64,000 nt of DNA from Nymphaea colorata (lineage: Eukaryota; Streptophyta; Magnoliopsida; Nymphaeales; Nymphaeaceae): NCBI RefSeq assembly GCF_008831285.2, contig NC_045138.2:13280571-13344570 (forward strand), in the 5' to 3' direction. Position numbers and translations under genes: made by a program. The notes below the pieces were generated by a model. It saw only the letters and a list, made by a program, of their open reading frames with translations. It did no database searches and was not told the origin of the DNA. Positions 12,060 through 23,747 of this stretch are shown one piece after another (the stretch's first letter is position 1; every line of letters begins with the position of its first letter).

Positions 12060-13125
12060 TTTTATTCTTACCATCTTCTTGAGATGTCAGGTTCAGGTTT
12101 GCCTTTTTGGATAGGCAAGTTGATGCAGAGCGAAAGCAGATTTGCGTCAATTGGTTTTACTAGTTTACGGGCATCGAAGTTGCACCGTTGATGGAAGAAC
12201 AGGCGCAGCCGCCCAGCAAACCTTGGCGAAACATGAATCTGTCGTCGCCACATCAAGCAAAAACAACCAGGAAGCTAGATTTCATCACAGAGACCTCGAC
12301 GAGTTCAAGGAAATGTTTTATTCAGTTCTGCAGAATACACAAAGCTTTCATGGACTTACTGCTGTGAACGACCGTCCAACCATTTTTGCATCAGACACTG
12401 AAATGGGAAGAGGCGAGTGTCATCCTGGTTACCTTGGTAGAGGCAATGAACGCATGAGAGGATCTTGGAGCCGTGGAGTCGATGTCGCGCCGGAAAGAGC
12501 CCCTTCGGGATCCCATTGATGCCGTGGACGGGAAAAGGGGCAGGCACCTTCATCCACTCCTGAACCGGTTCCTCTGACCGGTGGGGTAGCCAGCGTCAGC
12601 GAGACTGATGTTCCACCGACGGGTTGGGAGCAGAGATGGTCTGCCTCGACCGTGGGTGTTCAACCCATCGGTGTGCAAGCGAAGCCTTTGATGGTGGCGT
12701 CGCCCGAACGAGTTTTGGGTAGCCGATCTCTTCAACCCAGCCCCACGATTTGCTGACGGCATCCGATTGCAGGAACGGTGGAAGTCGACCATCATCGAGG
12801 CCGCCCTGCCGTCGACTAATAGAGGACCCAAAATTAGTGGAGCGATCGTTCGGAGAAAAGGCAGTACGCCTTCCGGTTGGGGGGTAGAAGCCACAGGGGA
12901 TGCGACAGGACCATGTTCCATGGGTGGGTGTACCACTTGTTGGTGGGCAGGGCGCCGTTATCGTCGAGGGAGCCGGAATCTCCCAGATTCCGTCGCTGAC
13001 CAGAAAGAAAAGGCAGTTGGAAAACTGTCCTCTTAAGCTGGGTACCAAGCCGCTAGTTGGTCCACTGTTTTCTTTTTCTGCAGCCAAACAAGCTTTCCCT
13101 GTGGTTTGCTTGCTGAAATAAACAA
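12060..13125. other. Unassigned GC-richer region with open frames
   Basis: This stretch is richer in G+C than its flanks and has overlapping open frames on both strands: 12142-12519 on the plus strand (125 codons), another plus frame of about 55 codons at roughly 12545-12757, and 12596-13087 on the minus strand. None shows a domain I recognise. It could be a decayed gene, the 3' end of a host gene duplicated along with the U2AF35 copy, or part of a transposon. Confidence 0.25.
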
Positions 13126-14156
13126 ATCATTAACAGACTTTTACTCGATGAATGGATAATACCTATTTCACCTACATTTGCAGTCGCTTGTCCTTTGAAT
13201 TGCATATCATATCAAGCGTCGATGAATTGTGTCAGACCATTTACTGAGCGAGACCTTGTTCAGGTTTCCGATTCAGATTAAATATAAAAGCGGAACTGCT
13301 TTGAAAAAATTGTGCTTGGCGCCTTCATGGAGACGTGGTGATTTTGTTCTCCAAGACAAGATAGAACGTGCCTAGGCCTCTATCCTTTCGCTTCGCAATC
13401 AAATGAAAAAACGTCAGCAAATGTGGCCTGACAATCGATGGACGTATCCAAAGATTGCCGGCAAGACTTACCTACACACTTGACAACACCAGCGGAGGAA
13501 ATCATCCAGGGCGTCTAAATTCCATCAATCTTAAACCAGTACCAAGAAAATATTCGTTATTGCAGGTTTATGACAAATTTTACTAAAAAAGACGACAGAT
13601 CGAGACAGTTCTTATGTACATAAATTGTGACCGTTAAAAATACGTAGATCAAAATCCACGTTAACTACGCAAAAAGGGCGCGCGGGTGACTAAACCACCA
13701 TACAACACGAGCATCTCAGCTTCCCAACTAAAAGAAAACCAATATAAACGAAGAGAAACAACAAACTACCATGGTGAGGCGGAGGCGATGATACTCGGTC
13801 AAGACCTCGTTCAAATGCATTGCGGTCCAGCGAGAGTTGCGAAAACTCTTGATCTTATAATATTCGTCTGTTCCGGGCATACGAAACCACAACATAAGAA
13901 TAAAACTATCAATAAGAAAAAACGCCAATATGCAATCCAACAGAATCACTTGAACCACTAGAACGACATGGATGTCCAAAGGCTTCCTAGATTAATATCA
14001 AACTAAGGACCTAAAACCATTAAATCCACCACCTTGAACCTGAAAATCAAGTTTCTAATCCTTTGAAACCTTATCCCTCCTTTTCAGTATACCCAACCAA
14101 CCGCCTACAAAACTTTGGAGAAACACCTCCCTTCCGCTCTTATGTAAACACCTGTA
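13126..14156. other. Intergenic / HD2 3' flank
   Basis: No coding region is supported. The part nearest 14156 should be the 3' UTR of the minus-strand HD2 gene. Confidence 0.4.
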
Positions 14157-17100
14157 TCACTTCGTTGTTGCGCTGTGCTTAGCTTTGGTATGGCTTTCCA
14201 GCCCCTGCTCCGAGCCAAATGTCCTGAACCACGCAGGGAGGAAAATAAGAAATCGATACAAATTCAAAAGAACAAATGGGAAAGGGGACCAATCGGAATT
14301 AAACTAGATAACGGTGAAGTGAAAAAAACAAATATTATAACGGTGGAATAGAGAATACATACTTGCTGCAGCTCTTGCAAATCACTTGTCCGGATTTCTT
14401 AGCCTGGGCATTTGGGGTCTGCTGCTTTGCCTTATCACCGCCAGGTGTCTTTCCAGCAGTTTTGGACGGATAGGGCGTAGCGACATGTCCACCACCCTTC
14501 TTGCCTTCTGTGGCACCTGTACATTATTGTCAAGCAAACTCATTAGCAATTCAACTAAGCACAGGACGTATATTGCCTACATCAGGGTCTTTAGAAGAAA
14601 AATTTTGCACAAAAGCAATGTGCAACTGCAAGCTAGCAACTAAATAATGTATTATAACATCTTCTGGCATACTCTAATAGGCTCCAATGCTTATCTAGCT
14701 TCGAGGTACACATGCCATCTCCAGGCTTACTCCAATAGGCTCCAATGATTAACTACGACCGGGTATTCCAATCCAGCAAACCAAGTGTTGGGAATTTTTC
14801 TCAGTTCAGAGACTCGCTTGCCAAACTGAGTTGGAGAAAGAGAAATACGCGCTTTTCATATCCTTATATCCGATCTCAAAGGATGTGTAGATGCTCGAAG
14901 AACCATCCCGATGGAACCCCCTTTTTTTTAATTCGCATGAAAAAAAAGGTTACCTGTCTTCCCACCGTCTGGAGTCACAAGCTTTGCTTTCTTCTCTGGT
15001 CCAGGAGTCTTCGTAGCAGATTCTTGGGGTCTTTTCTTGCCTTTACCAGCCTTCAGATTGGACAATAATAACAAATACGTAAACACGCACAAGTAGAACA
15101 CTAAAGAGGAAGAAGGAACCTCTAAAATTCAGACTTCAGAATCCACCTTCTCAGGTGTTTCTTCGTCAGCAGAACTGTCTTCATCCTCATCGTCCTCGTC
15201 TTCATCGCTCTCATCACCACTTTGCATCTCCTTCAAAGATAAAATAGAAACGATTTAAGCGTCCAAAATGCATCAACATAACCATGAAGGCATAACATAG
15301 CACAATTAGCTTATCCATATCCAACTAATAATGTTTGACGGAGATCAGGTCACGTACAACAACAATTCTCAAATTAGTATTCATTTATGATTATTGTTAT
15401 CTACTTTGAATTTCACCATTCAGGAGCTGCAAGAGCAAAGCAGAGGCAAACATTCATTTAATGCAACTTTTTTGTCACCGCTTTAGAAAAGAGCCGGCAG
15501 CATTGTGTTTGTCAGCAAAAATAGAACAAATAACAGAACTTTACCAAATGCCTATGCAGAACAGCCTAGAAAGGCACTCACGAACACATACATACTGTTT
15601 AACTGTTTTTAAAACATCAGAACATTTTGTCAATAGCATAAGATGACCATAGAAACCCATGATAAAGATATTAGTGCATAGGTGTAACAAAGAGAGGAAA
15701 TATATGCTTCAACACAAACCCAACAAGTCGGAAATTGAAAACGTTGTCGAAAATGAAATCATTTCAATGTCCTACCTCATCCCCGTCCTCTTCATCACTT
15801 TCATCCTCATCATCATCTGCATCCTCATCGCTCTCATCAGAATCTGGCAGATCTGGTTTACCCTTGGGCTTGGCAGTGAGAGGTTTAGGCTGCACAGGTT
15901 TGGGTTTGGCCTCTCCTGGAAAGGACAGGGAAAATACAAATCTGGAATCAGAAAGAGGAGAGAAGCGACCTAGAATATCAACATACTCAGTAAATCTAGG
16001 ACAGATGGTTGGATACCATTTTGATTTCTCAAAAGCGGGATGAGATCTTCTGGACCAGAATCTGCAAATCACAAATTTATACAAACAAGGGAACTAACCA
16101 GTTAAGTGAAACGCAAGAGCAAGAAAACCCATAAACGAGATAACTGAAACTACTTAAATTGTCATGCAAATTCTCGAGGCAAAAGATAGATTTGTCCTGC
16201 ATATAGCAGGAGTAATTCAAAAAACCAATAGATTTTCCAAATGAATCAACAGGCCAGCTAAAATAGTACCTGAATCATCATCTTCTTCATCCTCTGGAAT
16301 AGACTTATAGCCACAGAAATAAACGCTCCCATTCTTCCAACCATGGGATAGTTCAAATTCTTTCTCAAATATTAGGTCAAGAGATACTTGGGTACACTTT
16401 TCAGTAGACAACGTTCCTATGGCAAGCTTCTTATCGTCAACCTTCACATAGATCGGTACATTTTCACTTGGTTTGTCCTTTTTAATCTCCCCAAGAGCCA
16501 CCTGCATTACAGCACGTACTTAATTATTGGCAATATATGGGACCATACCCTTATTGAACTCTTAGCCTCATGCATTAAACAAGGACACCAGTAGGAATAA
16601 ACATTAAATGCTTGATCATACCTGGGATAGATGCACGTAGGTATGCTCTCCGGGGTCACATTTTAGTGGCTCACCAGATTTGACCTCAACACCTATAAGA
16701 AAAGTGTCATGACTTGAACAAAGAATGATAATGTCAACCAAAATCACATGAAAGAGTGCAGAAAAGATAACTTTTTTTTTACAAGCAACTGCATTGTTAA
16801 AAACGCCTTCAGAACAGATGAATAACCACAGCTACAGAAAACGAAGTGCTTAGACAGTAGTTGAACCAGATGAGGGCCTGAATCAAACTTTAATGAAACT
16901 ATGTCGCATACAGTGCCAATGAAATAAACGCGCAGGATAGGCAAGTTCTCATATTGCAGGGTGCCTCGAAAATGAACACAAAAGGCCACATCCTTCGCGG
17001 GGCATAAGCTCTACTTGTAATTAATTAACAAGAAAAAAAACAAGCACGGAATAGAAGAGAGAATTATTTATGAATGGCACGCTTCTCCAGCACTGCTAAA

Positions 17101-17957
17101 CATGAATCCTCCTTCCACAGAAGAATTTTTCAGGATCCCAATATAACAATTGGATAACTCTTCCACAAATCAACTGATAGACAGAAAAGAGAACCAAAAT
17201 TGGCATATAGAGCATTTGCAGACAAGGAAAAAAAAAAATCGGAGCTCATATACAGCTTGTTCGTCGTTCATAACATGGCCCCAGAAATTTTACGGCAGTC
17301 ATAATGGTTGAAGAATCATTTGGGACGAGAAGAAAGTTTAAAACCACGTATGTAAAGAATTGATAAATATCCTATTCGCACATAATATCAACAAGGGGAA
17401 ATAAATTTCCGGAAAATAAAAGGACAACCCTTGGTAGATTTACCAAAGAAGCAACAGATATGGTAGAATAAAGGAAGTTTCCAGAGTCTAATATTAACAT
17501 GATAGACATAACCTATGCTGTCATAACCTATTAATAGAATAGTGGCATTCCAAATGCGGGACATCCTCTTATCATAATGGATGAACAAGTGTTCATAGGT
17601 AGGTACAGAACACAAAGGAAACAAAGAGCCGGCCCATAAAGCCTTCTGCCCCCGGTATACTCTGGAGTGCAGATAGGATAAAAACATTCAGGCTGTGTAA
17701 ATCGCATAAACGACATGCATTTTGTATGAGAAGATAAATAGGAGACAAATAACCGTCAATCTTAGGCAAAGGATCAAAAGTAAATAAAAGTGCATCGATC
17801 GCGTACACTCGCAAAGGGAAGACGCGGACGAAGAAGAGCCCTAAAGGCGGGCCTAGAAATCTAGCAGGAGAGAAAATCAACGACTAAAAGAAAAGAATAG
17901 TCAAGCATAGCGAAAAATCAGAAAGAAGAAATGATTACCCCAGAATTCCATTTCCAT
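14157..17957 (-). CDS. HDT1: HD2-type (HDT) plant histone deacetylase, complete, nine exons
   Basis: Minus-strand exons in transcription order: 17939-17957, 16622-16692, 16270-16501, 16017-16061, 15776-15915, 15147-15230, 14954-15050, 14363-14516, 14157-14223. They total 909 nt (302 aa) with all phases consistent and TGA at 14157-14159. Domains: N-terminal MEFWG and nucleoplasmin-like fold (residues 1-100), with the conserved His in VHLSQ (27) and Asp in SLDLIFEKEFELSH (72). Then come acidic tracts (about 100-200), a Lys/Pro/Gly-rich linker, and a C-terminal C2H2 finger (ICKSCSKTF ... HTKAKH) split between the last two exons. HD2 proteins are nucleolar, plant-specific chromatin proteins that repress genes, including rRNA genes; the finger mediates protein or DNA contacts in the HD2A/B type. 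The first ATG (17957) is in a weak context. The second, at 17951 with G at -3 and +4, gives the family-typical MEFWG start and puts the His at 25. The paralog number is uncertain. Confidence 0.95.
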
Positions 17958-18032
17958 AGAGCGTGAAGGGGGAGAGCGGCAAGAATGGGAAAGAAAGTGA
18001 GGCGCGGAGAGTCTGAGGAGAGAAGGGCTGCT

Positions 18033-18046
18033 AGGGTTTAGGGTTC
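18033..18046 (-). promoter_or_regulatory. Telo-box (AACCCTAAACCCTA) in HD2 5' leader
   Basis: The minus strand reads AACCCTAAACCCTA about 75-90 bases upstream of the HD2 start. Telo-boxes (AAACCCTAA) are common in promoters and leaders of plant ribosomal and cell-division genes, which fits a nucleolar HD2 protein. Confidence 0.6.
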
Positions 18047-18106
18047 CACGCGAGTGACAAAACCCTTCCACTCGGTTGGTTCCGTGCCCTTCCGGGGAGA
18101 AGCGGG

Positions 18107-18115
18107 ATTATATAG
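18107..18115 (-). promoter_or_regulatory. TATA box of HD2
   Basis: The minus strand reads CTATATAAT about 150 bases before the start codon. A start site about 30 bases downstream would put the telo-box inside the 5' UTR. Confidence 0.5.
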
Positions 18116-18119
18116 CGAC

Positions 18120-21100
18120 TAGCCACCGGCGTGCGCCCTAATCGAGTGCCGAAATTACAGAAGTAGCCACTTCAGTGTAGGAGAGAGTGGAGGAAGCTCG
18201 ATGAGGATAACTTAGTCACTTCCCTCCTCCAAGTGAAAATCGGATCCCCGATGTAAATCAGAACCAGAACCGGCGCCGCTCCTTCCGGATTCAAATTCGT
18301 GAAGAGAATAAAATCCGAAAACGGAGCAGCGTCGTCACAAACGCCTTCTTAGTTTTGTGATTCAGATACCAAACCTGATTGAAACGCAAATTTCTCGTTC
18401 CCTTTGTATCACGCGCGACTTAAAAGGAACTAAATCCGGATTCGGGTTCAGGCCTGAAGAAAGTCCAAGGCGACAAAGATCCGTTTGAAGATCTGTGAGC
18501 ATGCTTTTTAAATCTGCCGCTTCGGCCTTGTTGAGAGAAATATTCAGTTTCCTTCCGTCTCAAACTCGAGACAGAAGAGGCTTATATGAAAAATGGTTGG
18601 TGCTCTATTATTATTAGCAGCACTCCATTTTTATCTAGTGCCCCCTACCTATTGGCTGTTGCTTTCACGTCATGGAAAACAACTTGGACAACCCCCTGTG
18701 TTGAAGATATCTTGATCTTTCATGGGGTTTAGTAGGGACAAGAAGGCTATGAGTTTATTATTATTTATTCAGGTTGGGGGTAGCTGCTGCTTAAATCAAA
18801 CGATCACATATTGCTTAAGCTTGCTCAGACAAGGTATAAGATTCAGGCAAAATGTGAAACTGATTCAAGCTTTCACGGACCCATCTAACTCTCCCATCTG
18901 TGGGACTCGGTGTGAGAATCTCTAGCTCGAATTCGGCCGACACCGGATTCAGGATTACCGGCATGGGCGGGTCAGACTCAGGCACCCAATGAATGGGGGA
19001 CCTATTGCTAAATCCGCATTAGCAACATCTATAATCCGCTTACTAAACGCAACTGGCGACGCGGGATGAACCGGAAGCCAGTCAGTAGTTTAGTTACGCA
19101 GCGCTTATTTCTAAAGTTCAAATTGAAACCGATCGCGGGAATTTGTTCAACCCTACATTCGTCCGCTCCTGACATGCAATAACAAAAATACATAATAAAA
19201 AGACTTGAACGGTTGCAGTTGCGTCCATCGATAGAATGCAACGGTCATCTAAAAGTTCAGTTCAGGGAGCCAGGCTTTCCCCTTGAATAAACAGGTTCAG
19301 CTGATTAACTCACCTTTCGAGAGTTACGGCAGCCACTCTTCTCGGACAGCTGTGGCTCCAGTTCTTGCCGTTTCCCACTCAAATTTGATGGCGATGGCAA
19401 TGGACATGGCGTGAAGACTTAATACTTGGATGGGAGCTATATATATATATATATATGTGTGTGTGCAGTGTGTGTGAGCTTTTACATATATACCTAACGT
19501 TATTTGTGTCTTTTTCCTAAGCTTTGATTGATTCCGTAATAGTTTTTTTAAAAACAACAAGAAACGGCCATATGATCTTCGTCTTCATTGTTTTATGCAT
19601 ACGAAATAAATCGAGAGCAATGGTTTTCTTCAACAAAATGGACTCACATATAACAATTTGATCGTCACAACAACAGAAACTGACAAGGGGGATATAAAAT
19701 ATGGACAGCAAGCTGGCTACCCAACAGTCTTTAGTAATTTGATTTCAAAAAACAAAGAAGCAATTAAAGAATGAACCAAGGAAGATGTTTTAGCTCTTTG
19801 GATTGCCCAGCTGGTTCCTTTTTGCAACATTAAAGATAGAAATGTGATTTATGAAAAGGTTTCAATATAAAGCGTTCATTGGCTCTTTCTTTTGTGTACT
19901 CCCTTGAAATTAAAGACGACAGAAAATGAGTCGTCAACTTTAACGTAAACATGAGGAGTCCGAATACAAGATTTTGAATGCGAGCCAAAAACAAATACAT
20001 ATACACCGGGGGTAGGTTGACTAAGTCTCCCTCCGTGAAAATTAAAGCAAGAAAAAATATGTTTTGAACTGGAGATCCGAGTTCCCATAATTAGATACAA
20101 AAACAAATAAATATCCAAAATCCGAGCGTGGTTAAATCGGTGGACTGGAGCTGCAAACAAGGCCTGGTGGCAGACGGGCGATAATGACTGGACGAGCGAT
20201 AGCGCGAGCGGACAGAAAGGGGGGACTTAGGCAAGTTGACCAAGTGGTGGCCTGGCCTCGCCAGCGTTGTCATCTATGATAAACGGTCACAAAATACTAA
20301 TAAAAGCTATTGCAATGCAGACGCCCCAGAAGATATTTACTTGCGTGACGACAGGATGACCACAGGGACAAGGTTAATCTCAAGTCCATGCTTGCATGCC
20401 TTTGTTTGTTTGCCTGTGGGCGTGCAGTAGTATAGTTGCCCCCACCAGCAACAAATTTTTTTTTTTTTTTTTGTTTGTTTTCATATAAATGTCTTACAAT
20501 TATTTCTTATTTATATATATTGTGCCCATTAAAAAAATGAAATGTTCTACAACAGTGACCCTTAGCAAAAAAAATTTTTCGCTCCACCACTGTGTGTGCG
20601 TGTATGAAAGAGAGAGAGAGAGAGAGAGAGACTTCAACCTACATTTTATAAGAATTCAGATGTCAGCAGTCTGGATGTTTCTAAACTTATAAGTTATGAC
20701 ATGCATCAGACCATGGAAACCGGTGATAGGTTTTCTAAAAGAAATAAAATGGAAAGAAAAAAAAAGGGGGGGGGGGGGCGATTTGGAAAAGGGGAGCACG
20801 GCCACATCAAAGAAAACTTGATTTTTGTATTCGGTAGGTTGTCAAGTTTTCCAGACATTGAATCCGACCGTAGTAGTAATTTCCAGGACGGAACATGAAC
20901 CCGCTGCATCCACTTGGACATCACAACGGTGCGTCTACGCCAGCGCGCGCAGGCGAGAGGGAAAGCGGAGGGCGTCTCTGTTCTTTCCTTTGTTGTCCCT
21001 GTTCTTTTCCAAAAGCATGAATTTAGGAAGGGATTTGATTCTGCGCCCTTCGTATTTTCAACCGGAAAGGAAAGGGGGAGAAGGTGAGTAGGGAGGTGGG

Positions 21101-21962
21101 ATTCATCCAAGGCAATCAGGCAGCAGTCAGTCACCACCTCCTCCACCTTCAGACAAGACAAACCAACTCTAACCCCGCCCCTTATCTCTCCCGCTGCGGC
21201 TTCTCTGTGGGCCCAACCGTCGGTCGGATGCATCCCCCTTCCCTTCCCTTCGGACATGGACCCCACCACAATTCATTATTGGAGTCATCAACCTTTATGT
21301 TTAACCCTTTTTTTTCCTTTTGTTGCGACTCCAAATCTAGGTTGCATTGGTGCTAAATGATTTATTTTTTCATAAACAGTACATAGGCAGTATAACAAAA
21401 ATGGACTCGAGAAACGTTAGCATAACATCCACTTCACTTCCCCATTTCCATCCCTTATACTAGATGTGGCCTACAATCCAGTTTCCCCTTCCTTCCCTCT
21501 CATGTATCCATTTGGATTATAGATGCACCAAATGGATGAAACGAATAATCGGGCAGGTTTTGCCTTCGCAATGGAAAAGGTAACTGAAGTCAAGTTCATA
21601 ACTTCGACACGGACAATTTCTGGAGACCATAAGGACACTGGACCGAGTTTAAGTCAGCTCAACTTTGGTGGAGACGAGTCCCATCCCAGGTCGGGCATCA
21701 ACATAATAAAATCATTAAAATATTCATTATTCACTTTCAAATGACAATAACCATATAATAACAACACCTTCAGACCCTTGTCGTGCGCGAGGTTCCGTTT
21801 TCATCCGATGAATGGAGATGATCCTTCCGTCTCCAATCAATGATTCTGAAGCATCGTGTAAATTATTTGCAAACCGCAGACGCAGGGGGAAACGGCACCT
21901 TCTGATCGCTTTACATTCCGTAGGGGTAACAACATAAAAATGAAAAGAAGAAGCCGATAAAT
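18120..21962. other. Intergenic region between divergent flanks of HD2 and DUF7054 genes
   Basis: No coding region is supported. It contains a (TA)n(TG)n microsatellite at about 19439-19472, a T run at about 20456-20472, a (GA)n run at about 20607-20631 and a G run near 20766-20778. A 187-codon minus frame at 20706-21269 is low complexity at its C terminus and matches no domain I know. The left end is HD2 promoter; the right end (about 21750-21962) should be the 3' UTR of the DUF7054 gene. Confidence 0.45.
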
Positions 21963-22903
21963 TCACCGCAGGAAATCCATCAACTTGAGGAACCATGGAG
22001 AGGTCATGGTGCCCGCCTTCTCCGCCTCGTCGCTACACGTCGTGGCGGTCGCCGTCAGCGGCTTCGGGCACAAGAAGAAGTTCCGGGATCCCAGACCGAT
22101 CAGCTTCTCCTCAGGGTTCAATCCTGTGCACACAAGGAGAGAAGAAGAAGGATTAGCGAGCCCGTCACCGTCACAGCCCACAGCTTTCCAGTAGCATGCC
22201 ATCCCATCTACCAGCAGGCGTGCGGGCAGACGGACCGATGAACGACCGTGGAGTTCTGCTTACATGACGAAGAAACCCTTTAATATAGGGAAGGGCTTCA
22301 TAGACACCTAAAGAGGTGTCCACGTCATTCATTTGCAAGAAAAGGAGCGATTTCACGGTAGGTGGAAGGAACAGGCCACCCTCTGGCCTCTGCCCCCTCC
22401 CGTCGCCGCCACAAGCGAGAGAGTGGGCGACCGCTAACTTGAAGAAGAAATCCCGGAATACCCTCGGGAAGTAAAACAGGAGATTATGGGAGAAAAAGGA
22501 AGGAGGGAAGGGAAGGCTTACTCTCGAGGCTGAACTGCGAATAATGGAGGTCAAACGCTGCCGCATCCGTCGAGGACAGGATCGGCCTCCTTCCTTCCTT
22601 GGCGTACTGCCTAAGCGTGGCAGCGATCAGGTCCTGCACGGTGGAATCCATCGAGATGATGATATGGATTGGGCCCAAGCTGCGCTGAACGGTGACGTTG
22701 AGCAGGAGTTTCGTGGGGCGAGGAGGACACTGGAACTCTTCTGCCGGTCGGCTCTCCGGTCGGCCGGAGCCAAACAGCTCCGGTTGGGTCTTTGGGCGGC
22801 GGAGAACGGCAGAGGGTTCCCGGGCGTCGGAGGGAATGCGGCCGTGGAAGGAAGCCGCCCTCTTCCCCTTGTCGTCGCGTCGGGAAGGCCTGGGAGACGG
22901 CAT
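21963..22903 (-). CDS. At4g22758-like protein (DUF7054 domain), two exons, complete
   Basis: Minus-strand exons 22522-22903 and 21963-22123 join as GAG A|GTAAGC ... CACAG|GA TTG, giving 543 nt (180 aa) ending in TGA. The N terminus (about residues 1-60) is basic and Ser/Arg/Pro rich, without a clear signal peptide. The domain, about residues 65-145, contains LLLNVTVQRSLGPI, an acidic/Thr segment (STVQDLIAATLRQYAKEGRRP), LHYSQFSLE, and then LNPEEKLIGLGSRNFFLCPK across the splice junction. This is the pattern of the plant-only family represented by Arabidopsis At4g22758, whose function is unknown; the beta-rich, [13 protein letters not shown] look of the domain is my inference. The start was chosen as the first ATG of the open frame with a G at +4. 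The gene uses GC-rich codons compared with HD2 and VPS33. Confidence 0.85.
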
Positions 22904-23618
22904 CTCTGGTTCTTACTCCACGTCGCTCGATTGCCCTTGCTTTCTGCCTTATCTTCTCAATCGATATCCCTCTCCCTTGATCTTTATATTCTTCGTCTTA
23001 TTGTTGAATTCTTGTTCTTCCTTCCAGTTGGTGATGACTAGAGGGTGAGGGATGTTTACCTCAGGCGGCGGTACCGGAAGAATCTCGGGCGGGGGAAGCC
23101 GAGAGGAGGAGAGGGGCGGAGGCCCAGAGGGACGCCGAGAATCGGGGGTAGCATAACCAGAGGGGGGAGGGCGCACAGCTCTCGCGGGGGATGCTTTGAG
23201 AGATGGTTTGGGGAAGGATGGGATTTTATGCGATGCGCCGGGCACGGAACCCCCTCCCCACCCTCCTTGCCTGCAGGCCAAGGAAGGAAACGGCGCGGAA
23301 GGTTTTCTTTCCCTTTTCCTCGTTTGTCTTGTTTCTTCCTCCTCTCTTTGACTCGGCGAGAGGGAGGTGCATCTGGGATGGTGGTTGTGGTGGGCCCCGC
23401 TCCCACTCTCGCTGCCGATTCTCTCTCCCTTGCGTTGTGGGTTTGGGATTTGGATAGCGCAAAGGCTGCGCTCCTGCTTGTTTCTACTGAGATATGATAT
23501 GATATGATATATCTATCTCATTGTGGTAAAACTTGAAGAAGGGTGAGTGGTCGGCAAGCAAGGTCCTTCCTTTTCCTTCTTACCTGCCTTTGCCTGTGGT
23601 GGTGGGTTCCAAATTTAG
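22904..23618. other. Promoter/5' flank of the DUF7054 gene
   Basis: GC-rich, pyrimidine/purine-skewed DNA upstream of the minus-strand gene. The overlapping frames here on both strands are a by-product of base composition. A GATAT direct repeat run occurs at about 23491-23511. Confidence 0.4.
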
Positions 23619-23747
23619 GGGAACCAGTCAAACGCTTGAGCATCGCCCACCCTTCTTCACAGGGAACCAGTCAAACGCTTGAGCATCGCCCACCCTTCTT
23701 CACAGGGAACCAGTCAAACGCTTGAGCATCGCCCACCCTTCTTCACA
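23619..23747. repeat. 43-bp minisatellite, three identical units
   Basis: The units begin GGGAACCAGTCAAACGCTTG and end CACCCTTCTTCACA, at 23619-23661, 23662-23704 and 23705-23747. The copies are identical by eye; a partial fourth copy (GGGACCCACC) follows. It lies about 0.7 kb upstream of the DUF7054 start codon. Confidence 0.95.

Noticed and set aside
12596..13087. 163-codon minus-strand frame
   Set aside because: Overlaps open frames on the other strand in GC-rich DNA; no family resemblance.
16007..16017. GTATCC donor of HD2 exon 4 considered as a U12-type intron
   Set aside because: The sequence continues AACC rather than the TTT required by the U12 consensus, and no branch-site match was seen; treated as a normal U2 intron.
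20706..21269. 187-codon minus-strand frame
   Set aside because: Its end is a Pro/Phe run made by a G/A homopolymer and there is no domain; most likely chance.
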